From Eimeria necatrix (taxonomy: Eukaryota > Apicomplexa > Conoidasida > Eucoccidiorida > Eimeriidae), in the NCBI RefSeq assembly GCF_000499385.1, contig NW_013652324.1, positions 1-64,000 of the forward strand: a DNA stretch of 64,000 bases. The letters run 5' to 3'. Both the position numbers and the translations under genes were made by a program. The notes beneath the pieces were generated by a model. That model was given only the letters and a program-made list of their open reading frames with translations, had not been told where the DNA came from and searched no databases. This document shows positions 1-10,100 of the stretch, one piece after another (the stretch's first letter is position 1; every line of letters begins with the position of its first letter).

Positions 1-62
<62 letters not shown>

Positions 63-87
63 TGCTGCTCCTGCTGCTGCTACTTAA
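1..87 (+). repeat. (GCT)n triplet tract, possible 3' end of an alanine-rich ORF
   Basis: Twenty uninterrupted GCT units, then GCT mixed with two CCT units, then ACT and a TAA stop at 85-87. Read in the first frame this is an alanine run with two prolines that ends at a stop, so it could be the end of a gene starting left of the window. The same DNA reads as poly-Leu or poly-Cys in the other forward frames. Amino-acid homopolymers from CAG/CTG tracts are typical of Eimeria. Too little is visible to call a gene. Confidence 0.7.
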
Positions 88-411
88 CCTCCACGGCGAA
101 TACAAAGGCAAGAGCAGCCGCCCGCAGCTGTCTTTGAGGCTGCTGTTCACATAGTGCATAAAAACATTTTGTTCAAAAATAATAAAAAGAAATTGTTTAT
201 TTAGAATTCATATTTGTGTATCTACGTTTTAATATGCTTTTGTTTGCTTCTGCATGCATGCGTTTTGCATGCATGCATCTGGCCAGTACACAAACGCGCT
301 TGCATGCATGCATTTAGATATATGTTAAAACACATAAAACATGATTATATTTAAATATATAATAACATGTAAATATATCATTATATTAAAAAATAAATAA
401 ATGTTGGAGTT
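88..411. other. AT-rich intergenic stretch
   Basis: No coding frame is visible. The stretch is strongly AT-rich (many ATAT and TTTAAA steps from about 310 to 400) except for a cluster of TGCATGCA words at 251-313, annotated separately. It lies directly upstream of the ORF at 412 and could be its promoter. Confidence 0.5.
251..313. promoter_or_regulatory. Cluster of TGCATGCA palindromes
   Basis: The self-complementary word TGCATGCA occurs at 251-260, 265-278 and 301-313, with overlapping copies. Related TGCATGC words are enriched upstream of apicomplexan genes, and TGCATGCA is a known binding word of an ApiAP2 factor in Plasmodium. Position about 100-160 bp upstream of the ATG at 412 fits a promoter element. 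It could also be a simple alternating repeat without function. Confidence 0.4.
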
Positions 412-694
412 ATGAAGACACAATGTTGGGCGCAGGCGTCGTGCTTGCTGCTGGGGTGTACGTACACCCCGCCGTCGTCGCTGTTCAGCAAAGAAGACGA
501 GTGGTGTGGACTGACAGCAGAAGATGTTGTGAATTTAGTTTCGGATTGTGAAGAAGAAGCAGCTGAAGAGGGCCTTTCGGGTGTACAGACACCAGCTGTA
601 CAGACACCCAAACCCCCCCCGCCGCCCAAGCGCAAGCTGGCCCAAAGCACGCCGCGAACTGCAGCAAAAACGGCTGCTGCAGCAGCAGCAGCAG

Positions 695-726
<32 letters not shown>

Positions 727-1167
727 AGCCCTCAAGCGCCCAGGCCGGCGCTGCAGCCAACGCGCAGCTCGGCCCGCCTCAGGGCCTCCCCGGCAGCCAC
801 AGCTAGCGCAGAAGGGACCCTTTGGGGGGCCCACCGGGGGCCCCTTCTTAGGGCCCCTCAGGGGGCCCCCAAGGGCCCCCAGGGAGAACCCCAGGGGCCC
901 CCGCCAGCCCCGCGGCGAAGCCTGCCTGACAATATCAGAGGGGGCCCCCAGGCGGACCTCCCGGGGGGCCCCCAGGGGGGCCTCCAGGGGGGCCCCAAGG
1001 GGGGCCCCCAGGAGGGCCCCCAGGGAAGCCCCCAGGGGGGCCCCCAATGGGGCCCCCCAGAGGGCTTGCAGGGGGCCCCCCCGGAGGCCCCTGGGGCTGG
1101 GGGTTCGTTTATGGTTCGTCGAAGCTCTCGAGTGGCAAAGAAGAGCCGCCAGGACTTGTCTTGTTGA
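412..1167 (+). CDS. Low-complexity Ala/Pro/Gly-rich hypothetical protein (uncertain gene)
   Basis: Single uninterrupted frame of 251 codons starting at a true ATG. Residues 1-90 are the least repetitive part, with an acidic stretch around 45-55 and a Pro/Lys segment around 68-76. A poly-Ala run encoded by GCA/GCT follows (roughly residues 85-107), then a Gly/Pro/Gln region encoded by the GGGGCCCC minisatellite, and a basic tail containing RRSSRVAKKSR. Reservations: the same DNA is open in several other frames, including a forward frame giving a Gln run and minus frames giving Leu or Cys runs, because the repeats contain no stops. No domain is recognised. The ORF lies in the repeat-rich segment and could be non-coding; the AT-rich upstream region and TGCATGCA cluster favour a gene weakly. 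Confidence 0.35.
661..727 (+). repeat. CAG/GCA trinucleotide tract
   Basis: About 15 GCA/CAG units with one CAC interruption, inside the ORF at 412. It gives Ala in that frame and Gln in the next forward frame. Confidence 0.85.
816..1095. repeat. GGGGCCCC minisatellite
   Basis: More than twenty near-copies of a G-run followed by a C-run (GGGGGCCCCCAG and variants, spacing 9-15 bp). Each unit is nearly self-complementary. It is translated as Gly/Pro/Gln-rich sequence in the ORF at 412. Isolated GGGGCCCC words recur at 4578-4605, 4967, 5038, 5172 and 6888. Confidence 0.85.
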
Positions 1168-1305
1168 ATTCTAGGGATCTGTTTGCCATTTATTGTTTTG
1201 AATTAAGAATTTAAAATGTTTTATTTGGTTAAAAGTAGTTTTGGTGGGCCCCTGTGAACAAAGCCACGCTCAACTGGCTGGCCTCCCGCCTTGCTGCCGA
1301 TGTAG

Positions 1306-1394
1306 CTGCCTAGCTGGCCCGCGTGGCTAGCTAGCTAGCCAGGCTGGCTAGCTAGCTGGCCTTGGCTAGCTGGCTAGCTAGCTGGCTAGCCAAG
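1306..1394. repeat. GCTA/GCTG tetranucleotide block
   Basis: Alternating CTAG and CTGG words, for example GCTAGCTAGCTAGC near 1327, run for about 90 bp. CTAG is its own reverse complement, so the block reads similarly on both strands. Confidence 0.8.
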
Positions 1395-1492
1395 ATTAGC
1401 GGGGAGCTGCGGCGTTGTATGTGGCCTTGGGGGCTCGAGTGCAGCTTCTGCAGATCCGCCGCTGCCTTTGGATCTTCCAGAAGCTTGAATTA

Positions 1493-1596
1493 GTACTTGA
1501 AGTTGAAATTAATTATTATTTAAAATTGAAATAAATAGAAAATTACTACTTGAAGTTGAAATTAATTAATATTTAAAATTAAAATAAATAGAAAAT
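1493..1596. repeat. Tandem duplication of about 53 bp, AT-rich
   Basis: Two adjacent copies begin with TACTTGAAGTTGAAATTAAT and end with AAATAGAAAAT. They differ by a few bases and small indels. No coding potential. Confidence 0.8.
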
Positions 1597-1742
1597 AAAA
1601 CAAAAATGAAAGACAAAGGCTTTAGGCGGCGCCCCCAGCCCCCAGTGGCCACTGGGTCGGACCGGGACGCCTGGAGTTGCAGCCCAGGGTGTTCATGGGC
1701 AATCTGGAGAGAGGTTTAAGCTTCAGATCTATCGATATTTGA

Positions 1743-1794
1743 GGGTTTAGGGTTTAGGGTTTAGGGTTTAGGGTTTAGGGTTTAGGGTTTAGGG
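1743..1794 (+). repeat. Interstitial telomere-like array (TTTAGGG)n
   Basis: Seven consecutive TTTAGGG units flanked by ordinary sequence. TTTAGGG is the apicomplexan/plant-type telomere unit. The array is short and internal, so it does not mark a chromosome end. Confidence 0.9.
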
Positions 1795-2381
1795 CTTGGG
1801 GTTCAGGGCCGGAAGGACAGGTCTTCCTTCCGGGGCCTCACGGGCGCTGCCGACGGCTGGGACGGTCTGCTGCAGCAGCTGCAGCAGAGCTCCTTTATTG
1901 CATTTGGCTGTTTTCTTTTGAATAAATTAATAAAAAACTTTTATTCAATTGTTTTCGAGAAAAGAAGAGCGAGGCGGAGCGAACGAACGCAGGCAGCAGC
2001 CCGTGGAGCCCTGGTCACCGCCGGCCCGCCTCCAACGCCCGATACTCTTTCTTGCACTTCTTTCTAAACCCTTTTAATGCATTTTTCGGAATTTCCCCGA
2101 CTCAACAAATCCATTTGAGGCTGTCGGCGTTGGCTGCAGCTCGTTAGCGCTTGGAAGGCTCCTGGGGTGTACGTACACCGCAGAAACCGCGCGCAGCCGG
2201 GCTTTGCAAAACCCTTCACTTCATTCCAAATTCAATTTTTTTGCAGAAGTTTGCAGCCCAGGGCCCCACAGCATCCTATGGAAGGGTGGGGCTCGAGGCC
2301 ACGGGCGCCTTGGCCTGTTTCTCGTTGTATTTGTTTTTCGACTGAGTCCTTTTGAATTCCTTTTCGGGTTTTGCCCCCAAA

Positions 2382-4096
2382 ATGGCAATCAAAATGAAAC
2401 TGAGACAGTCCCGCCTTTTTTTCCTTTCCTCTTTTCTGGCTGCTGCTTCTCTCTCACTCTGTCTCGCCGCCGACTCTGCCTGTGAGCTCAAATAAACAAA
2501 TTAAAAAAAGGAAAAGAAGGAAACAGTAGATGGTCTCAGCAGAGTGTCTGTACACCTCATTTGTAGCGGTGGGCGTCGGGAGCCGCTCCTCCGGCGACCG
2601 CCCAAACCCTAAACCCTAAACCCTAAACCCTAAACCGTAAACCCTCGCTGGTGCTGTGCTGCCGGCGTGTGCGCAGCTCTTCTGGCCGTCCAGCAGGTGC
2701 TGCCCAGTCTCGTGCTTTTGCCTGAAGATGTAAAAGTGAAACAAAATGCAGAAATGTTTTTCTTTGAAGATTCAGAAGTGACGGGAAAACTCGAAGAAGG
2801 AACTGCAGTCATTAAAGTGGCAGACAATGCGGGGACTCAGCGCCTCCAGCTGTTCACTGTCACTTATGCAGGCGGGGCCAAACTCACCCCAGGTAAAGCT
2901 CGCCGTCTAGGGTTTAGGGTTTAGGGTTTAGGGTTTAGGGTTTGAGGTCTGGGGCCGAGCACCCGCAGTTGAGCCAAACGAAGTGAGGCTCTAGCAAGTA
3001 TTGAAAACGTGTAAATTAAACGCGCGGGCTTCCTGTCTGGTCTCTCAGGTTTAATAATAGGGTTTAGGGTTTAGGGCTTAGGGTTTAGGGTTTAGGGTTT
3101 GTGCTGCGCAGTGCTGGCGGCCTCGGGGTTTCCCGTCTTCTGTGACTACCGGCCAAACCGCCAGTGCTTCACAAAAAGTGGCGAATCTTCTGTTGAATTT
3201 TTGCCTAATAATTCAATTTTAAAAACAGAAACAGGAAGCGAGTTGGTCTATTTGAAGTACCCCGGAGGGGGCAGCATCCTCGCCCGTGCGTGCTGCGCCT
3301 CCAAACCCTAAACCCTAAACCCTAAACCCTAATTTCTAGCAGCGGCGAGCGAACACCGCGTAGCTTGGACCAGCTTGTTTACACAATTAGGCTCGAGCAA
3401 ACTTAGCCATTTGAAAAAAATAAATAGAATGCTGCTGCCCCTTTGTATTCCACCCGCGCACAGGTAAACACTGCAAGAGCTGCAGCTGCTGCAGCAGCTG
3501 CTGCTGCAGCAGCTGCTGCTGCAGCAGCTGCTGCTGCAGCTGCAGTTCTTACAGCAGCTGCAAGCGGAGCAGCAGCAATGTACTCAAACGCTCACAAGGG
3601 TGCAGGATTAAATAGAGAAGCTTCAGTAGTAGTGCAGTAAAGGAACGCAGCAGCTGTGTTGCGTTTGAGCAAAACGTTTGATGAAAACTGAATAGTTTGT
3701 TTGTGCATTTTATTGTTTTGTTTTGCTGCTCTTTTCAGGACCGGCGCAGGTGAACCCCGCAGCATCTTCTGTTGTTTTGGGACAATTCAACGGAGAGTTG
3801 GAAATGAAAACGCTGAGTGAGTTTTTGCGTGGCTCGCGAGGTGTATGTACAGGTCTGCAGGCGTGCATACACTCTTGGGGTGTACGTACACTGCTGAGGT
3901 GTACTTACACTCTTGGGGTGTACGTACACTGCTGAGGTGTATGTACGAAAATCAACTTCTAGCTTTTCGGTGCCACCAAAAGACTTTCTTCGTCAGCTGA
4001 GCTGCTTCCATCTTGTGAATTTAAACCCTCTGCAGCCTTCGTCTGCATTTGTCCTTAGCCGCCAGCACTTTCCTGACTTGCCCAGCAACATGTTCT

Positions 4097-4132
<36 letters not shown>

Positions 4133-7100
4133 TCAGATTGCTCTACTTTTGGCCCTGTGTCGTTTCCCCGCCAGCTGGACTCTTCTTCTTATTCTGTGGT
4201 GGAGCAGAGCCAAGGGGACCTCCAGTTTTGCGAAGTGACCCCCCCTTTAGTGACTGGAAAACAAATAGTGGCAGTTTCGAATAACAGAAGGGCACCCCCC
4301 ATTTACTGCGACAGCAACTCCAACAATCTTCTTTTCTTTGAGCCCCACGCGCCCCCCACAAACCACAACTTTCCTTATTCTCAGCAAAGTATGCAGCGCG
4401 GCCTGCGAGCCGAGGCCCTAGAAAATCTGTCATTAAGATCCAAAATGCAGTCCACGCCAGCCTCTAGTCCAGGCAGCAAACCCTAAACCCTACTCCCTAA
4501 ACCCTAAACCCTACCTCCTAAACCCTAGACCTGCTGCGCTGCAGCAGGGGGGCGAAAGCAGCAAAACGGCACCTAAGTGGCCCCCCATAGGCCCGCCATG
4601 GGGGCCCCATAGAGCAAAAGGCCTCAGGCTTGGGTTTCTTGTGCTGCTGCTGTGGGGCCCTGTGCCCGCAGTGGAGCTGAAGCTAACTGGGCAGCCAGCG
4701 AGTTGCGATGTTTTGAAAGAAAGTCAAGAAGTTCTTTTATCTGTGAAGCGCTTCGAGGCGGGGCTCGGGAAGGCGAGGGAAGAGCAGCTTTTTGTGTTGA
4801 CTTCTCTCGAGGGAAAACCAACATTGCTGCCAAGTCAGCAAAGCCCCTGGCTGCATGCAGCCCCCCTTTCTTTGCCATTTGCTGCCTCCTTGAGGGGCCC
4901 CCGTGTCTGCTGCGCCTGTCTTTCTTTGCAGCCAAAGTGCAGCTCTTCTCCGAAGCAGAACTGGGGGCCCCCTGCCCCTCCCAGGGCTACCACACTCTCT
5001 ACCAGCCCAACTACTTGCTGCACTCTGCAGTGCCCCACGGGGCCCCCCTGGCCTGCCGCCGCCTCAGCCTGGCCCCCCTCAAAGCAGCAGAAAGAGATGC
5101 CCTCGTGCTGCAGCTCCCCGGCAGCAACTTCTGGATGGAGCTTCCTGCGGGTTCTTTGCTTTCGCAGCCCGAGGGGGCCCCCGGGGACTCTGTTGCTAAG
5201 CTTTGGGTTTACCAGCCGGTCTTCTCCACTGAAGAGGCTCTTAGTGTCACAGAGCTTCGTCAGTTGGCACTCCAAATGTGGCCAGTCTGCTGTGGCTGAG
5301 GGCCAGTGGTCTGGGCTGGGGGTTTGCAACTGTTTGGGGTCTAAGTGGAGTTCTGGGCAGCAGCAAACTGCAGCAGTTTGCTGCTGTTCTACAGGTTTTT
5401 TGGCACTTTTCTGCGGGGTTTTTCTTTTTCTAAACAGGTGTTATGGCGGATGACGCCGACCTTGGCCACGCCGTGACCTCCACCACCGAAAACTCCAATG
5501 GGGAAAGCTCGGGCCTCTTGTACCAGCAAGCTGATGGCCGGAGGCTGGCTTTGGGCTATCAGAAAGAAGGCATTTTCGTGGCAGTCTCGGAGGCAGCATT
5601 TTTTACCCCAGATGCGCTGGACCCGAAAGCCATACTGGAGTACAAAGTGGTGCAACTGCAAAGAGGGGCTTCTCTCGTGCTGAGTAAGCCAATGGCAGCA
5701 GCAGCATCAAACAAAACAGCTGCAACACGAAAGCAAGTCTGTTTTTCCAGCTTCCCTGCGGCTGCTAAAGCTGCATTTTCGAGGCTGCACATCTACTTTT
5801 GTTTCCACCGCCTCAATATGGGTGGTGAAATCAGTCGAAGCCTTACACTAGACCTGAAAATAAGCAAAAAAGCAAATACAGCCTGAGCTACCTACTCAGA
5901 AGTAGCAGCCAAGGAGCATCCCTGCACTGTGCTCATATGTGCGTGGCAATCTATTGAGCTAGCTTGTGCATGTGCTGTCAATTCCATCCATGCCGGTTTA
6001 TTTAATCATCTCTGCGTTTCCCTTTTGCTCAGGCTCCGTCCCTCAGACTCTCGTGCTGCAGCGTAAGTATAGCCGCATAGTGCTGCTTAATTTGAGGCCA
6101 AAGCTGCGGCTCGGGGTGTTAGCCTTCAAAAGCTCTTAGGGCTGAAAGCTTAACTGTTTCTGTAACTGTTTCCGTAACTGTTTCTGCAATTAGGCGACAT
6201 CGCGCAGTACAACGCTGCTCACCACAGGACTCCACCTGTCGGTGAGACCCCTCTTTCCCTAGCCTCTTGTGTCTATTTTGCAAATATATCATTCACCTCA
6301 GAGCTCCACTAAATGCAGTATACAACAAGTTCTTTGTGTGGAGGGCTCCTCGTGAGAAGGTTAAAGAATAGGGCCTCTGGAATATAAAATGTTGCATTTG
6401 AAGTCGTTCTTTACGCGGAAACCTGAACTCCGCAGGTAAATAAAGTTTCAAGAACAAATAATGCATGTCTGCAGGACGCGAAGCGGAAGATATGCTCAGC
6501 ATGCTGCACAGACTCAGTAACTATTATTCTTCGCAGGGTTCGTTTCCTTGAAAAATCAAGGATATCCCAATTCAGTAAAGCGTTTTAGAAATTAGCGAAG
6601 CCGGAGAAAAGGTTCTTTGAAATGCGCACTCACAATAATGGAATTTCCATTAATTTTCCTACGCCGCATTAAGCATTTGTGTGCTCTAGGCATTCCTATA
6701 TATGTATGCATATATACACGCACATATATAATCTATAGAAATATGTGCGTGCATATATATGTATATAATTTTCGCAAGCATATATTCATGCATGCGTTTA
6801 CTGCACCTGATATATTCGACTGAATAAAAGGTCATAGCACTACTTAAAAGCCTAAAGCTGAATCAACGTCTTATGCATTAACTCTTAGGGGGCCCCACAG
6901 CCACCAGAGGCAGCACAACAGCAAGGGGAGCTTCTGGGCTGTGGTCCTCTCAATCCTTTATGTTTGTTGTGATTTGCATTTGTGGCTGAAGGGGAAAAAG
7001 AGGCGGTCAACGCAGCTCTGATGGAAGTGAACAACAAAATATGTGGGTCTCGAAGATAGGACAACGCACAGTTAACCAGCAGTCACTTAAATTCCTTTTC

Positions 7101-10100
7101 TGAAATCCAGCATGATGTCTCAAAAATGTGTTAATTCTACTGTGTGCTGCTGGTGGTGCTGCTGCTGCTTCTTCCGCAGCAAAGATCAACGGCGCTGCTA
7201 AGGAAGTCGCTACAACTATGCTCCGCTACAAGCCGCAAGGTATGAAGACAACTTTCCTCCCCAAAGAATTGGCTTTGCTGCATGTAAAGCCAAGGCTTGC
7301 AGAAGCACCAGTTGCTGCAGCAAAGACAGCTTCAACAGCAGCAGCAGCGACAGCTAGAGCGGCAGCGTAGATTAAAAGCTTAAACGGCAAATACTGAGAG
7401 TGCGGATATGTGCTCAGGGGGAAATCTGAAGAAAGTCGTTGTGACATGGACGTATGCGGACGGTGAGTTCTGTCTTAGATAAATACAGGCTACTGCTGCT
7501 CCACTATGCCCAAGATTTTTCGAGCTAATGGTCTCTAACGAGCATAAGTGCATAGCACATAGGTGCAGGCAAATAGTTAGGATAAGAAATAGAAAGAGGG
7601 ATGTAAACTGGCAACTGTTCTGCTGTATTATTCAGCGAGTGGGGAGTTGTCCGTGGTGTTGAGACTTCCAGCGAACATGCTAGACTCTCCGACGAGCCAG
7701 GGTTTGCTTCAGCAGTTGCAGATTTCGCTGAGCTTGCTGATGGAAGATGCTGCTTCTCTTCCCCGCGCGCTGGCGAACCGCCTAAGCTTCTACGGCACAG
7801 CTCTTCATACACTTTACAAAATTCTAGAAAGTGGACACTGCAGCAGCTGCCCTGAAGGCAGCAAGCCATGCAGCTTCTGCCGCGCTGTCATGTTCAGAGA
7901 TTTCGTACATGTCACTATTCAGGGTGAGCTGCACAAGGCATGCGCAAAAACACAAAAAAGGCGTCAACTAATCGGCATTCAGAAAAGCATAAACAAAAGG
8001 ATAGCCAGTTGCGAAATTTGTTGCTACAGTGTCTTATAAGCTTCACTGAAACAGCCGACAACTGGAAGAACGCTTGTGTGAAGATGTCCATCTTCGTACT
8101 ATGTTCTTCTTAGGCTTGGGACTTAGCAGCGATACCCTTCCAGACTCGCTGTCTTGGGCAGAGTTTAGGGGGCAAGATTTTCTTCTTTTCGGTGGGGCCC
8201 AGAAACTAAGAAGCACCATACTACAGGCCTTAAAACCCATCATTCCGCGTGCAGCTTCTTATCCTTCGTCACCTACTGATTGTTGTTATTTTAGCAAGTT
8301 GTGCCTTCTCAGCGCGCTGCATCTCTAGGGCCCCGATAGAATGTTCTGGTGCATCTCCTGTTGCTCTTTCGCAGCGGAGACTGCTTCGGGCCCTGCACTC
8401 TTGGGAGTCGAACTTGACCTTCACACGGACATGTGTAAGCCCCACAACTTCAACAGTAGCGGAGGCAAACGCTGGAGTTAGACCGTGCCTTCTGCGTCTC
8501 TCCTTCTTTCTCCTGTACACTCCACACAAAATAAGTAGCTGCAGGATGAAGCGCAAATGGAAACTCAAAGCAATAGGTGTGCTGCTGAACTGCTGCGGGG
8601 GCCTCTTCGCCCGCTTCCCTTCCGTAGCGAGTGAGTGCTGTTCTGCAAGTTTTTGCCGTGCAGTGACCCGCTCTTCTCCCCGCCGGAGGCACTTGTCTCA
8701 GCTGGCGACTTATGCCACAACATGTCTGAATGCTCACATCAGCAGCATGGTGGTGAAGCAGAAGAGCAGCCGCTCCCATTGCTACGGGCTGAACAGCTAC
8801 ATGAAATCCCTCGTGCAGACCTTGCCAATGGACAAGTTCGCGCCTCTTATGAATGCTAACGAATTCAGAGACGCCGTCATCGAGGGCTGCAATGGTGACT
8901 GCTTCTTAAAGCCAACCAAATCGAATGGGCGAATGACAGAAACACAAATGCCCACTTCTGGCTAGTAGTAGAGCATGCAGGACGTTTCAGGATGCGCTGC
9001 CAAGTGGCTCTTTTGCTGCTCCTGCCTGAGCAATGCTCTTGCCGCTTCTGCGGTGCCATTTGATCCCTTCAGTTCGAGTCGAAGACGCCGTTACTTCTTG
9101 TCTTGAGGGGGACGGAGAATTGCTGGCACTGCAGCGTCTACCTGGATTTAAAGCGGATGGCCGCAGCGCCATTTATGACTACGTCCGCTCTCTGGTATCT
9201 CCAGGTACAGCTTCAGCAATTATGTTGCCCTGACCAAGTGCCTTTTCGGTGGCCCTTAAACGCCCCAGCTTTCGATCAGACACATTTATTCATTCACGCG
9301 TTTGCTGCTGTCACTGCAGCACCGCTGGGAAGCATTCAAGATGATCTCTCAGCGATAGACATCGGCAGCAGGCCGCATGTCTTGTCAGCCGCCCCCACCC
9401 TCAGCGAGTTTCTCAGCCTCTGTAAGTCAGCCCTTCAGTGCCGTGTTACCCAACTGAACATAGCTCCCTATAAATTAGGATGTTTGATTGTGTCTTGTAG
9501 TGAGAACTGGTGCAGGGTCATGCATTCTCACTATTTTTCCCGCACCAAAGCAGAATTTGTACGTGCTTAGTTGCTCCACATCTTGTTATTATTTGCTAAT
9601 GCTTCTCGCTCCCCTTTACTGCCTTGTATTTCTGTTCATCGCATTCTCGCATCAGTGGCAAAGGAGGCGAGCAGTAGTAGGACTCGGCCGCTGGTGGATT
9701 ATCTCTTCCGTGACGAGGGCAGCAGTCAAACTTCCGTCATCAGTTCTGGCATTGATGATGCTGTCGCTGCAAAGGGCCACACGCCATCTGCAGGCTCCAC
9801 GTTTTACGTTCGTCTATGGTCCCATCCCGCAAAGGGCCTTAGCTTACTTGAAGGCATTTTGGCCAACTCAGAAGCCTCTCAAGAGGGGGCCAGTGGCCAG
9901 TCAGACACTTCAGAGAGAAGTGAAGGTAAGCAAATCTAGAAGCTGTTTACCCTATTCATTGCACCTTCACATAGTTACTACCTGCACACTTACTCTACGT
10001 ACTTCTATGGAAATGATTGCTGTTCAGATAGCGATAGCGAAGCTGTACTGCAAGTCCAGGAATACTCGCGTAGGCTGCGAAGGCAGCAGCCAGAGAAGCA

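Larger units (their letters stand above)
1168..2381. other. Repeat-filled gap
   Basis: No gene is supported here. The stretch holds a GCTA/GCTG tetranucleotide block (1306-1394), a tandem AT-rich duplication (1493-1596), a telomere-like array (1743-1794), and one GTGTACGTACAC palindrome near 2166. The right end is presumably the 5' region of the secreted-protein gene starting at 2382. Confidence 0.6.

Noticed and set aside
535..1047. Minus-strand ORF with a poly-Cys run
   Set aside because: It is the mirror of the CAG and GGGGCCCC repeats; such composition has no biological parallel and the frame lacks any non-repeat support.
3443..3640. Poly-Ala ORF as an exon of the secreted protein
   Set aside because: Exons 3 and 4 join perfectly in phase across it and give a sensible protein; the ORF ends in its own stop.
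1743..4527. A chromosome end marked by telomere repeats
   Set aside because: Arrays are short (4-7 units), in both orientations and flanked by coding exons, so they are internal.
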